Shown here piece by piece: positions 46,139-55,210 of a DNA stretch of 64,000 bases. The DNA lies in contig NZ_CP150265.1 of NCBI RefSeq assembly GCF_037976325.1, forward strand, positions 3,281,501 through 3,345,500, read 5' to 3'. Under the pieces are notes generated by a model. The model saw nothing but the letters and a program-made list of their open reading frames with translations. It searched no databases and was not told where the DNA came from. The first letter of the stretch is position 1. Each line of letters opens with the position of its first letter. Made by a program: the position numbers and the translations under genes. Source of the DNA: Paenibacillus sp. FSL K6-3182. Its GTDB lineage: Bacteria; Bacillota; Bacilli; Paenibacillales; Paenibacillaceae.

Positions 46139-47450
46139 TCTAGATGTGCTTAAGTATATCGAGCATTTGCAGCCGCTTGATCCCGTTCGGGTCAATGGCA
46201 AAGTCACTCAGGTCATCGGCCTAACCGTGGAGTCAGAAGGACCTGATGCGAGCATAGGCGATGTTTGCTTTATTTATCCTTCCAAAGGCGCAAAGCCTAT
46301 CAAGGCAGAGGTCGTTGGGTTTCGTGATAATAAAGTAATATTAATGCCTCTCGGTGATCTTCAGTCCATTAGCCCGGGCTGTGATGTTGTAGGTACAGGC
46401 AAGCCTTTGACTGTTCAAGTCGGATCAGAGCTGCTCGGTAAAGTGCTCGATGGACTTGGAAATCCGCTGGATGGTTCATTTTTGCCAAGGCGTATGCCGC
46501 ATTATTCTACTTATAATGAACCAAGCAATCCGCTTAAACGTCCGCGCGTCGTTGAACCACTCGGTATCGGTGTAAGAGCGATCGATGGGCTTCTTACCGT
46601 CGGGCGTGGTCAGCGTGTTGGCATATTCGCCGGATCCGGTGTAGGGAAAAGTACACTGCTTGGCATGATTGCTCGCAATACTTCAGCTGATGTTAACGTA
46701 ATTGCGTTGATCGGCGAGCGTGGTCGTGAAGTGCTCGAATTTATCGAGAAGGATCTTGGCCCAGAAGGCTTGTCCCGTTCGGTCGTTATTGTTGCAACTT
46801 CAGATCAGCCAGCACTCATTCGCATGAAGGGCGCATTAATTGCGACATCCATTGCTGAATATTTCCGTGATCGCGGTCTGGACGTTATGTTGATGATGGA
46901 TTCCGTTACAAGGTATGCAATGGCTCTTCGTGAAGTAGGTCTGGCTATTGGTGAACCGCCTGCTACTAGAGGTTACACACCTTCTGTATTCGCTGCGCTG
47001 CCAAAGCTTCTGGAACGTGCAGGGACAGGGCCAACAGGCTCGATAACCGCCTTCTACACCGTTCTTGTTGATGGTGATGATATGAATGAACCTATCGCGG
47101 ATGCTGTCCGCGGAATATTGGATGGTCATATCGTTTTAAGTCGTCAGCTAGCGCATAAGGGTCATTTTCCTGCCATCGATGTTTTAGCTTCTGTCAGCCG
47201 TGTTATGAAGGAAATTGTCACAGAAGAACAGCAAGATGCGGCGAATGAACTGAAAAAAATGCTAGCTACATATAAAGATTCGGAAGACCTGATCAATATA
47301 GGGGCGTACCAACGAGGATCAAATGTAGAAATTGATATGGCGCTAGAATTTATTGAACCGATTCAGAGCTACACAAAGCAAAAGACCAATGAAAAGGTGA
47401 GCTTAGAGGAAGCGCAAAGTCGTTTAATTAATGACTTCTACAGGAGTTGA
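46125..47450 (+). CDS. fliI: Flagellar export ATPase FliI
   Basis: Hexameric ATPase of the type III export apparatus, F1-beta-like. 441 residues: Walker A GIFAGSGVGKSTLLGMIARN (about 164), GERGREVLEFI, Walker B LDVMLMMDSVTRYAMALREV and GEPPATRGYTPSVFA. ATG 46125 follows CGAGGTCAAGCCT. The 14-bp overlap with fliH points to coupled synthesis of the partners. Confidence 0.97.
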   Translation: MIVNNLDVLKYIEHLQPLDPVRVNGKVTQVIGLTVESEGPDASIGDVCFIYPSKGAKPIKAEVVGFRDNKVILMPLGDLQSISPGCDVVGTGKPLTVQVGSELLGKVLDGLGNPLDGSFLPRRMPHYSTYNEPSNPLKRPRVVEPLGIGVRAIDGLLTVGRGQRVGIFAGSGVGKSTLLGMIARNTSADVNVIALIGERGREVLEFIEKDLGPEGLSRSVVIVATSDQPALIRMKGALIATSIAEYFRDRGLDVMLMMDSVTRYAMALREVGLAIGEPPATRGYTPSVFAALPKLLERAGTGPTGSITAFYTVLVDGDDMNEPIADAVRGILDGHIVLSRQLAHKGHFPAIDVLASVSRVMKEIVTEEQQDAANELKKMLATYKDSEDLINIGAYQRGSNVEIDMALEFIEPIQSYTKQKTNEKVSLEEAQSRLINDFYRS

Positions 47451-47458
47451 ATCACGAG

Positions 47459-47905
47459 ATGGCATCGTTTCGTTATACTTTTCAAAAGGTTGTTGATTTA
47501 AAATCTAGTGAAAAAACACAGGCGGAATGGATTCTTTCATCGGCCATTGGTGCTCTAGCGGCTGAAGAATTGTCGTTAGAGCAATTGCGTGCGAAGCAGC
47601 AAGAATGGGAAAGCAAGCTGCTTGAATCTTCACAGACTGCTGTTCCTTTATCTGAGCTTCAAGTTATTCAGCAATATTTGGACTATTTGGTCACTTGCAT
47701 TACAAGCAAATTGAAAGATGTGTTGCATGCACAGAAGGCGGTTGAGCAAAGCCGACTTAAGCTTTCAGACAAGATGAAAGATGAGAAAGTGTGGCTTAAA
47801 GCAAAAGATCATGCGCGTGATCGGTTCCAGTATGCGATGCAAATCAAAGAGCAGAACGAACTAGATGAGATGGCAAGCGTCCGTTTCATGATACCAACCC
47901 CATAA
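47459..47905 (+). CDS. fliJ: Flagellar export chaperone FliJ
   Basis: Coiled-coil stalk protein of the export ATPase, gamma-subunit-like. 148 residues, almost entirely alpha-helical; begins MASFRYTFQKVVDLKSSEKT and ends in a helix rich in Lys, Arg and Glu. ATG 47459 is preferred, with AGGAG 12 bases upstream; TTG 47447 abuts that SD. Follows fliI directly. Confidence 0.9.
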   Translation: MASFRYTFQKVVDLKSSEKTQAEWILSSAIGALAAEELSLEQLRAKQQEWESKLLESSQTAVPLSELQVIQQYLDYLVTCITSKLKDVLHAQKAVEQSRLKLSDKMKDEKVWLKAKDHARDRFQYAMQIKEQNELDEMASVRFMIPTP

Positions 47906-47942
47906 AGTGATGCGTGACACCGGCTAGAGGGAGTGAGTGGAA

Positions 47943-48848
47943 TTGGCGGGTATGGATAATGAAAAGCAAGGCTATAGCACGCTAGAGAGAATTATGTTTT
48001 TGATGACACCAATTTTATTCGCAATCGTATTGCTCGGTGTTTTGTACACCTTGTTCAATATTGATTTCCGCAATAAAATGCTGGAAGCCGGAAACTCAGT
48101 TCCCTTTCTAAAAGACGTGCTTCCCGAGCCTAAGGTTGCAGGCGGGCCTGGAAATGATGATGCTTTGAAGACAGCGAATATGTCAGCAAAAATTGCAGAT
48201 TTGCAAACACAGCTTACTGCAATTGAAAGCGAACTGGCAGCTGCGAATCAAACGAAAGCGACGCTTGAGCAAGAAGTAAAGGACTTGGAAAGTGATAACA
48301 TCCAGCTTAAAGGTGTAAACGATGATCAATTGCTTGAGGATGAGCAGTATCAAGCGAAAATTCAAGAGCTGGCAAGCATGTTTTCCAAAATTACGCCAAG
48401 TAAAGCTGCTCCAATCTTGCAAAGTATGACTTTAGATGAAATAGTGCTCGTATTTGCAAATATGCGGCCTGACGATCGAGTGCGCATTATGGAGAAGATG
48501 AATCCTCAGACGGCAGCTGATGCAGCGATGAAGCTGAAGGATAACGTGCAGGCAAAGGATTTGCAAATTGCCGCGCTTCAAGCAAGACTTGATTCGCAGA
48601 AATCGCCAACAACGAAGCCTGCTTCCTCTGTTCTTGATCAAGAGCAATTAAGTGCAACGTTTACAGCTATGAATGCAAAGAGCGCAGCAGAGCTTCTTAT
48701 CAAAATGATAGATGTGAGTCCAAGCAAAGTGCTTCGGATATTAAATGCGGTGGACAATCAAACAAGATCATCCATTATTGCAGAAATGTCTGGAATTAAT
48801 GAAACGACTACAGCAAAAATTGTAGCTAAATTAATGACAGGAAGTTAA
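47943..48848 (+). CDS. ylxF: MotE-like flagellar operon protein (YlxF)
   Basis: About 301 residues. One transmembrane helix near residues 18-38 (IMFLMTPILFAIVLLGVLY), a coiled coil (about 80-130), then an MgtE-N-like/FliG-like helical domain (LASMFSKITPSKAAPILQSM; MNPQTAADAAMKLKD) and a second similar segment at the C-terminus. Matches YlxF of B. subtilis and MotE-type chaperones that assist MotC in alpha-proteobacteria; its role in Firmicutes is unresolved. Start uncertain: GTG 47937 or TTG 47943, both behind AGAGGGAG. Confidence 0.82.
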   Translation: MAGMDNEKQGYSTLERIMFLMTPILFAIVLLGVLYTLFNIDFRNKMLEAGNSVPFLKDVLPEPKVAGGPGNDDALKTANMSAKIADLQTQLTAIESELAAANQTKATLEQEVKDLESDNIQLKGVNDDQLLEDEQYQAKIQELASMFSKITPSKAAPILQSMTLDEIVLVFANMRPDDRVRIMEKMNPQTAADAAMKLKDNVQAKDLQIAALQARLDSQKSPTTKPASSVLDQEQLSATFTAMNAKSAAELLIKMIDVSPSKVLRILNAVDNQTRSSIIAEMSGINETTTAKIVAKLMTGS

Positions 48849-48893
48849 TGTCTGACCTTAAGTTTTCCCTCTATTTGAAAGGAGGTGAGAAAA

Positions 48894-50264
48894 ATGGAAA
48901 TAAACATTTCACAAGTTGCTGTAGTACAACCGCAAGCACAAGGAACAACAACGGGACAAGCGAGCGGCAATACAAGCGGAGCAGCGTTTCAGAAAACGTT
49001 AGTGCAGCAAATTAATAGCGAAACCGCTGGCAGCACAAGTCAGACACAAGCTGCACCTTTAGTTGCAAACGTATCTAAGGAAGCTATGGCTTTGGTGGAT
49101 GGCGCTACTGTAGCACCAACATTAACTGACCTCATGTCAATCATCGATGGTTTGCTAGCGCAATTGGATGCAACTAATGGTGAAGACGGCAAGGCTCCTC
49201 TTGAAGATGATCAGCAGCTCCAACAGTTGGAAGATGTGCTTGATCAAATGAATGCTTTACTTGCTCTGCTTGGCATTCCAGTGCCTGTTATTCAACAACC
49301 GATTGGTCAACCGACTAACGGTGAGGAAGATTCCTCTATTTCATTAGAGGGGAAAAATGCAGTAAATATCAAATCAAGCCTGCAGGATACGTTGCTGCAA
49401 ATGCAAGTGATGCTGCAGCAGGGAACAACAAAATTGGTTGGACAGCAAGAGCCAACGGTTTTGGTGGCACAACAGCTTAAGGCGTTAACAGCGATTTTGG
49501 AAGGCGAGCCGGTGGATACGACTAAGACTCATACGAAATCGACCGCTTTTACACAACAACTGTTTACGGCTCAAAATGTACAGCAAGCAGACGTTAGTAC
49601 GCTATTGCAACGACTGTCACAGCAAACTGCCCATCCAGTATTATTAACAACTGCAGTTCAGGGTATGGAGCAGGCAATCGCATCAGATGTATCTGACTCT
49701 TCTATTGAATTGATTCCGCAAATGCAGCTTGGAACAAACAATCCGGATACAATGCGGACGTTTACTTCTCTTGTTGCTAATGCAGCAGCAGCTACATCAT
49801 TTGTTGTCGCTGATGAATTTGCCCAATCCATGACAGGTATGATCGTACAGAAATTTGATCTTACAACATTGAATGGCGTTTCAGAAGCGAAGATCATGTT
49901 ATACCCTGAACATTTAGGGCAAGTAGACGTTAAAATAACGATGCAAAATGGACTTCTAACCGCGATCTTCCAAACGGATACGGCAATGGCCAAGGACATG
50001 CTGGATAATCAAATGGCTCAACTGCGGTCAGCACTTCAAGCACAAGGCCTTATGGTAGATAAGCTTGAGGTTTCGCAAGGTCAATCAGCTGCGCAGCTGT
50101 TTCAACAGCAGCATGGACAAGGAAGCAACCAGCAGCAGTCATCTAATCGTAATGCTGTGAACACTGACGATACTGTGAATGAGTCTCAATTTGAAACCGA
50201 AATGGTTCAACAAGCGACAATTCAGGGTCTTGGATTTGGCAGAGGCATCAACGTTAAAGCGTAG
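48894..50264 (+). CDS. fliK: Flagellar hook-length control protein FliK
   Basis: Molecular ruler that switches FlhB from hook to filament export. 456 residues: a Gln/Thr/Ala-rich N-terminal half that is probably unfolded, and a C-terminal Flg_hook domain (about 325-415; SEAKIMLYPEHLGQVDVKIT and LRSALQAQGLMVDKLEV). The tail is a Gln/Ser/Asn-rich stretch. ATG 48894 follows AAAGGAGGTGAGAAAA. Lies between ylxF and flgD as in Bacillus. Its C-terminal domain is related to that of the gene at 26177. Confidence 0.93.
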   Translation: MEINISQVAVVQPQAQGTTTGQASGNTSGAAFQKTLVQQINSETAGSTSQTQAAPLVANVSKEAMALVDGATVAPTLTDLMSIIDGLLAQLDATNGEDGKAPLEDDQQLQQLEDVLDQMNALLALLGIPVPVIQQPIGQPTNGEEDSSISLEGKNAVNIKSSLQDTLLQMQVMLQQGTTKLVGQQEPTVLVAQQLKALTAILEGEPVDTTKTHTKSTAFTQQLFTAQNVQQADVSTLLQRLSQQTAHPVLLTTAVQGMEQAIASDVSDSSIELIPQMQLGTNNPDTMRTFTSLVANAAAATSFVVADEFAQSMTGMIVQKFDLTTLNGVSEAKIMLYPEHLGQVDVKITMQNGLLTAIFQTDTAMAKDMLDNQMAQLRSALQAQGLMVDKLEVSQGQSAAQLFQQQHGQGSNQQQSSNRNAVNTDDTVNESQFETEMVQQATIQGLGFGRGINVKA

Positions 50265-50305
50265 TAGAGTTAGTAGAGGGTTAGAGAGATCGGAGGTGAT
50301 CGGAA

Positions 50306-50839
50306 ATGGCAGATAGCGTTTCTACTCGCGTAGTTTGGCCGAATTACAGCAAAGAGAATGTACAAGCTGCAGCAAACAAAAAAAACACGGATACGCTTGG
50401 AAAAGATCAATTTCTAAGTATTCTAGTTACGCAGCTTCGCAACCAGGATCCTATGCAGCCGCTTCAGGATAAAGAGTTCATCGCTCAGATGGCGCAATTT
50501 ACTTCTGTAGAGCAGCTGATGAATATGTCCACCGAGCTATCTTTAATGCGTCAAAACATTGGTTCAGCATCCAGCTTGATCGGTAAAACGATTGAATGGA
50601 ATGAATATGATGATGCTGGTGCAATCAAGACCGCCAAAGGCGTAGTTGATTCCATTATTTCGAAGGATGGTCTCCTTTATGCAAGGGTAGGCGGAGCTGA
50701 GATTGCTCTTGATTATGTCAACTCTATCTCGGAAACAACGGGTGAAACACCACCGCCAGAGGATTCTACAGGGGAAGATAACGGCGTAGACAAGAATCCT
50801 TCGGATCCAGCTGGCGCTGAGGAAGGGGCTGATAAATAA
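50306..50839 (+). CDS. flgD: Flagellar hook assembly protein FlgD
   Basis: Hook cap that scaffolds FlgE polymerisation. 177 residues with the family core LGKDQFLSILVTQLRNQDPM and DKEFIAQMAQFTSVEQLMNM, followed by an acidic Pro/Glu/Asp-rich tail (about 145-177). It is the short form typical of Bacilli. Perfect GGAGGTGAT SD. The stop overlaps the next start (TAATG). Confidence 0.95.
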   Translation: MADSVSTRVVWPNYSKENVQAAANKKNTDTLGKDQFLSILVTQLRNQDPMQPLQDKEFIAQMAQFTSVEQLMNMSTELSLMRQNIGSASSLIGKTIEWNEYDDAGAIKTAKGVVDSIISKDGLLYARVGGAEIALDYVNSISETTGETPPPEDSTGEDNGVDKNPSDPAGAEEGADK

Positions 50840-51216
50840 TGAGTGAAGGCATAAAAATCGGTCATATTTTCCCGGTTAAGTCGACACCTCTGCAGCCTAG
50901 CAAGACAGTTGCCAATCGTACAGCTCAACCATCTGAATTTCAAGAAATACTTAATGGCAAGGTTTTAAAGTTTAGTCATCATGCCGAGGTTAGAATGCAG
51001 CAGCGAGGCATTAACTTGCAACCAGAGTCATTAACCAAAATAATGAATGCGGTCGAAGAGGCTGCATCCAAAGGCGCTCAGGATTCATTAATCGTTTTCC
51101 GAGACATTGCAATGATTGTGAATGTCCCAAGCCGTACAGTTGTGACTGCAATGGATGGCGCGCAAATGCGAAGCAACGTATTTACGCAAATAGACAGCGC
51201 TATTATATTATCGTAA
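50839..51216 (+). CDS. Flagellar operon protein of unknown function (TIGR02530 family)
   Basis: A 125-residue conserved flagellar-operon protein. The core VLKFSHHAEVRMQQRGINLQ, SKGAQDSLIVFRDIAMIVNV and NVFTQIDSAIIL is the family signature found between flgD and flgE in many Firmicutes and other bacteria. No membrane segment. One-base overlap with flgD (TAATG). A hook-assembly role is inferred only from position; no molecular function is known to me. Confidence 0.88.
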   Translation: MSEGIKIGHIFPVKSTPLQPSKTVANRTAQPSEFQEILNGKVLKFSHHAEVRMQQRGINLQPESLTKIMNAVEEAASKGAQDSLIVFRDIAMIVNVPSRTVVTAMDGAQMRSNVFTQIDSAIILS

Positions 51217-51332
51217 GGCTGGACCTATCAGGGAGCCTCAAGCTGTGGACCGATTGAAGCAGTTTATGATAGTGCTAACATTTTTTTGAAGCCCATAAGA
51301 TTTTAATCCATTCCCTAGGAGGAATTACGAAA

Positions 51333-52151
51333 ATGCTAAGATCGATGTATTCGGGCGTGTCCGGTATGCGCGGCTTCCAAACAAAGCTAGACGTTATTGG
51401 TAACAATATTGCGAACGTGAACACGGTTGGCTTTAAAGCAGGTCGCGTCATGTTCAAAGATATTTTGAGCCAAACGGTTGCGGGCGTTACCGCACCTGAG
51501 GAAGGCGTGCGCGGCGGCGTTAACGCAAAACAAATCGGACTCGGCGTGTCTATCGGCTCTATCGATACCGTACATACCGCTGGAAGCGCAATGACAACGA
51601 ACCAACCGACAGACCTTCGTATTGACGGAGACGGATTTTTCGTAGTTAGAGCGAGCGAAGATTCTGAAATGCTTTTAACACGTGCGGGCAACTTTACGCT
51701 TGATTCGAATAGACAGCTTGTTACAGGTGATGGCTATTTCGTACTAAGCGTTGATCAAGAGCCTATCGTACTTGATGAGGCAATTACGGCGTTTTCAATT
51801 GGTCAAGACGGAACGATCATGGGTGTAACAGCGGATGGTACGGAAGCCGTTGCACAGCTTGGCGTAGCCAAAGTTGTAAATCCAAGTGGCCTTGAGAAAC
51901 TGGGCGGCAATATGTACCGTGTTACAGCGAATGCTAATCCGGATGCTTCTATTGAGGATTTCATGACGTTCGCGACTGATCCTGAATTCGGTACAGGCGC
52001 AATCATTGCCGGTCAGCTGGAAATGTCTAACGTTGACTTAACTGCTGAATTTACAGAAATGATCGTTGCACAACGTGGTTTCCAAGCGAATTCACGTATC
52101 ATTACAACTTCTGATGAAATTTTGCAAGAGGTAGTTAATCTAAAACGATAA
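51333..52151 (+). CDS. flgE: Flagellar hook protein FlgE (short, FlgG-like form)
   Basis: Hook subunit. 272 residues: N-terminal MLRSMYSGVSGMRGFQTKLD with GNNIANVNTVGFKAGRV, a short central D1/D2 part, and C-terminal VDLTAEFTEMIVAQRGFQAN. The short length resembles B. subtilis FlgE (264 residues), a hook protein that databases often label FlgG. Position after flgD favours hook over rod. ATG 51333 follows TAGGAGGAATTACGAAA. The 116-bp gap upstream shows no terminator. Confidence 0.88.
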   Translation: MLRSMYSGVSGMRGFQTKLDVIGNNIANVNTVGFKAGRVMFKDILSQTVAGVTAPEEGVRGGVNAKQIGLGVSIGSIDTVHTAGSAMTTNQPTDLRIDGDGFFVVRASEDSEMLLTRAGNFTLDSNRQLVTGDGYFVLSVDQEPIVLDEAITAFSIGQDGTIMGVTADGTEAVAQLGVAKVVNPSGLEKLGGNMYRVTANANPDASIEDFMTFATDPEFGTGAIIAGQLEMSNVDLTAEFTEMIVAQRGFQANSRIITTSDEILQEVVNLKR

Positions 52152-52167
52152 GTAAGTCATAACGAGC

Positions 52168-52201
52168 GGGAGGCTTAACGCCTCCCCTAGGTGTGAGGGG
52201 G
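52168..52201 (+). promoter_or_regulatory. Hairpin that can compete with the swrD ribosome binding site
   Basis: GGGAGGC-TTAAC-GCCTCCC (52168-52186) is a perfect 7-bp stem between flgE and swrD. The CCCC of its 3' arm (52184-52187) is also complementary to the GGGG of the swrD ribosome binding site (52197-52200), so two exclusive folds are possible. Inference from complementarity only. Confidence 0.4.
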
Positions 52202-52207
52202 CAACTG

Positions 52208-52435
52208 ATGATTACCGTAACGCGGTTGAACGGAACAAAGGTCACAATAAATGCTTTATTAATTGAAATGATTGAAGAATCAGCGGATACGGTGATTACA
52301 CTTACGACGGGCAAGAAGCTGGTTGTAAAAGAAAAAACAACGGAACTGTTGCAGCTTAATGGGCAGTATCTTCGCACAATTGGCCTTATTGCGGCGGCCC
52401 AAAAGAGTGAGCAAACGGAGGGTCCATCGTCATGA
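52208..52435 (+). CDS. swrD: FlbD/SwrD-family flagellar protein
   Basis: A 75-residue FlbD-family protein: ITVTRLNGTKVTINALLIEM followed by TLTTGKKLVVKEKTTEL. SwrD of B. subtilis increases flagellar motor power for swarming. ATG 52208 lies 6 bases after AGGGGG. The 4-bp ATGA overlap with fliL implies coupling. Confidence 0.9.
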   Translation: MITVTRLNGTKVTINALLIEMIEESADTVITLTTGKKLVVKEKTTELLQLNGQYLRTIGLIAAAQKSEQTEGPSS

Positions 52436-52896
52436 AGAAAATGCTACCTTGGTTAATTACGATTTTGTTATCTATAACATTAATCGCCATTGTTTCAATC
52501 ATCTTGTTCAAGTCGTTTTTTACTGACCCTAAGGAGCAGGCGACGGAGACAAAAACGATTGAGGTTAAAGCTTTATCGGCTGATGAGCGTGTGGCCGTAA
52601 CTTCTGAATTAAAGGAATTCAGAAGAAATCTGAAAGATCGTGAATATGTCGTTATTTTGAGTTTTGCTTTCCAGCTCGACAAGAAGAAAACAAAAGAAGA
52701 TTTTGATAAACTGCTTGAGATTGAAGTTCGCCCAATTATTAACCGTGTTATTGCTGATATGACAGCAGATGAGCTGCAGGGTTCTCAAGGTGAAGACGCA
52801 CTTGAGTCGAAGCTTCTCAACTTAATCAATCCTATTATTCCTAAAGGTAAGTTGATTAAGGTAGAAATCACAGACTTTACACTTGCTCCACTTTAA
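52432..52896 (+). CDS. fliL: Flagellar basal body-associated protein FliL
   Basis: Stator-associated single-pass membrane protein. 154 residues: transmembrane helix at about 5-25 (WLITILLSITLIAIVSIILF), then a stomatin-like periplasmic domain (about 55-154) with YVVILSFAFQLDKKKTKEDF. Translationally coupled to swrD. Confidence 0.93.
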   Translation: MKKMLPWLITILLSITLIAIVSIILFKSFFTDPKEQATETKTIEVKALSADERVAVTSELKEFRRNLKDREYVVILSFAFQLDKKKTKEDFDKLLEIEVRPIINRVIADMTADELQGSQGEDALESKLLNLINPIIPKGKLIKVEITDFTLAPL

Positions 52897-52933
52897 CTGA
52901 CTACGCAGACATTCCTCGAAGGAGGTGAGATAT

Positions 52934-53935
52934 TTGGTTGATGTTTTATCGCAAAATGAAATTGATGCGCTACTAGCTGCCTTGGATTCCGGTGAAATGG
53001 ATGCAGAGGATTTAAAGAAGGAAGAAACGACGCGAAAAGTCAGTGTGTATAATTTCAAACGCGCCGTACGTTTTTCGAAGGATCATATTAGAAGTTTGAC
53101 GCGGATTCATGAAAACTTCGCACGGTATTTGACAACCTATTTCTCAGCACAACTTCGCACATTTGTTCAAATTAATGTCGTGCAGGTCGAGCAATTGCCT
53201 TACGATGAATTTATTCGTTCGATACCAAAGATGACGATATTGAACATTTTTGAAGCGGAGCCGTTGGAAGGTCGTATGGTGCTTGAAGTTCATCCAAACG
53301 TAGCGTACGCAATGCTGGATCGAATGTTAGGCGGACAAGGCATAGCGCCATCCAAAATCAACAACTTAACTGAAATTGAAACCATTATTATGGAGAAAAT
53401 TTTCAGTCGAACATTTGAAGGCTTGCAGGAAGCTTGGAAAACAGTAATCGATATTTCTCCTAGGCTGGAAGCATTGGAAACGAACCCGCAGTTCATGCAG
53501 ATTGTATCGCCCAATGAAACGATCGCTCTCATTTCATTCAGCACCAAAATTGGCGATACGACGGGTATGATTAACCTTTGTATTCCGCATGTCGTTATTG
53601 AACCGATTATGTCCAGGCTGTCTGTTCATCACTGGTTTGTATCGCAGAAGAAAGCTCGCGCGCCAGAGGAAGTTGAAATATTGGAGCAGCGAGTAAATAA
53701 AGCGAAGCTTCCTATCGTAGCTGAGCTTGGCGAATCGTCGCTAACCATTCAAGAGTTTCTAGGACTGAATATTGGTGATGTTATTTCATTGAATAAATCA
53801 GTTAATGATGGTCTCAACATTAAAGTTGGAGACAAGCTTAAATTCATTGGCAGTGCAGGCTCTGTTAAGGATCGGCTAGCTGTTCAAGTAGATGAGATTG
53901 TCACTGAAGGAGTGGAAGAAGATTATGACGAGTAA
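52934..53935 (+). CDS. fliM: Flagellar motor switch protein FliM
   Basis: C-ring protein that receives CheY-P and sets rotation direction. 333 residues: N-terminal CheY-P-binding motif VLSQNEIDALLAAL, a CheC-like middle domain with MLDRMLGGQGIAP (GGxG FliG-binding loop) and a C-terminal SpoA domain (about 255-325). TTG 52934 lies 6-7 bases after GGAGGTGAGA; GTG 52925 overlaps that SD. Overlaps fliY by 11 bp. Confidence 0.95.
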   Translation: MVDVLSQNEIDALLAALDSGEMDAEDLKKEETTRKVSVYNFKRAVRFSKDHIRSLTRIHENFARYLTTYFSAQLRTFVQINVVQVEQLPYDEFIRSIPKMTILNIFEAEPLEGRMVLEVHPNVAYAMLDRMLGGQGIAPSKINNLTEIETIIMEKIFSRTFEGLQEAWKTVIDISPRLEALETNPQFMQIVSPNETIALISFSTKIGDTTGMINLCIPHVVIEPIMSRLSVHHWFVSQKKARAPEEVEILEQRVNKAKLPIVAELGESSLTIQEFLGLNIGDVISLNKSVNDGLNIKVGDKLKFIGSAGSVKDRLAVQVDEIVTEGVEEDYDE

Positions 53936-55190
53936 AGACTATTTGTCACAAGAGGAAATTGATGCATTGCTACGTCAATCCTCCAGTGAGCCGGAACCGG
54001 AGCAGCACACTGAAGTCGGAACACAACTTTCAGACTTTTTATCCGATATGGAACAGTCTGCTCTGGGTGAGATTGGAAACATAACATTTGGCAGTGCGGC
54101 AACAGCATTGTCAACGTTGCTTGGAAAGAAAGTAGATATTACTACACCACAAGTTACTATTGTAAGAAAAGATGAGCTTGCTGACATTTTCCCTAAGCCT
54201 CATGTTGCAGTTAGCGTGCAATACGTAGACGGCTTTCAAGGCATTAATTCACTTGTCATAAAAACAAAAGATGCCCAAATCATTGCTGATTTGATGCTTG
54301 GCGGTGAAGGCACCAACATCACTGTAGAAGAGCTTAATGAAATTCACATTAGTGCAGTTCAAGAAGCGATGAATCAAATGATGGGATCATCTGCTACGTC
54401 GATGTCAACGATATTTAATCGTTTTGTCAATATTTCGCCGCCGGGCATTGACATTCTAGATGTTAATAATGGTGATGGCATGGAGCATTTGCCACCGGTA
54501 GATATGTTTATAAAAATATCATTCCGGCTTACGATTGGAGATCTCATAGATTCAACAATCATGCAGCTGCTTCCCATTCCGTTTGCGAAACAAATGGTTG
54601 ATATATTAATGGGAGTGGTAGATGATCAGCCAGCTCAGCCTGCTGTTCCAGCGCCTCAACCGGCTGCAGCAGCGCCGACAGCACAACAAGCTATGGCAAT
54701 GCAAGAAACGGCTGCAGCAGCCCACTTGAACGCTGTGCCGCCGCAAATGAATATGGCTTCACAGGCGCCTCAAATGCCTTCTATGCCGTATCAAACACCT
54801 GCAGCTGGCTACGACATGTCGATGCAGCCGCCGGGGCCTCATACATATGGTCATGCAGCTAGTCGAAATGTTAATGTACAGCCTGTGCAATTTGCTAATT
54901 TTGGCAATGCGCCAATTATTCAGCCAGATGAGACAAACCTCAATTTACTTCTCGACATACCGCTTAAGGTCACGGTAGAATTAGGAAGGACCCAAAAGCA
55001 GATAAAAGATATTTTGGAGCTGTCGCAAGGTTCTATTATTGAGCTGGACAAGCTAGCTGGCGAACCAGTCGACATCCTAGTGAATAACAAGCTGATCGCA
55101 AAAGGCGAGGTTGTTGTCATAGATGAAAACTTTGGTGTTCGTGTAACGGATATCGTAAGCCAATGGGACCGCATTCAAAAATTACAATAG
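53925..55190 (+). CDS. fliY: Flagellar motor switch phosphatase FliY
   Basis: C-ring component with CheY-P phosphatase activity, characteristic of Bacillales. 421 residues: N-terminal FliM-like CheY-binding motif YLSQEEIDALLRQ, a CheC-type domain with two phosphatase helices (ALGEIGNITFGSAATALSTL and AVQEAMNQMMGSSATSMSTI, each E...N), a Pro/Ala/Gln/Met-rich linker (about 235-320), and a C-terminal FliN-like SpoA domain (LDIPLKVTVELGRTQKQIKD). ATG 53925. Confidence 0.95.
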   Translation: MTSKDYLSQEEIDALLRQSSSEPEPEQHTEVGTQLSDFLSDMEQSALGEIGNITFGSAATALSTLLGKKVDITTPQVTIVRKDELADIFPKPHVAVSVQYVDGFQGINSLVIKTKDAQIIADLMLGGEGTNITVEELNEIHISAVQEAMNQMMGSSATSMSTIFNRFVNISPPGIDILDVNNGDGMEHLPPVDMFIKISFRLTIGDLIDSTIMQLLPIPFAKQMVDILMGVVDDQPAQPAVPAPQPAAAAPTAQQAMAMQETAAAAHLNAVPPQMNMASQAPQMPSMPYQTPAAGYDMSMQPPGPHTYGHAASRNVNVQPVQFANFGNAPIIQPDETNLNLLLDIPLKVTVELGRTQKQIKDILELSQGSIIELDKLAGEPVDILVNNKLIAKGEVVVIDENFGVRVTDIVSQWDRIQKLQ

Positions 55191-55210
55191 CATCCTAGGA
55201 GGATAAAAAG

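Noticed and set aside
51333..52151. Calling this gene flgG (rod) rather than flgE
   Set aside because: Sequence alone fits either; its place after flgD and the short FlgE of B. subtilis favour hook protein, so flgE was used with a note.
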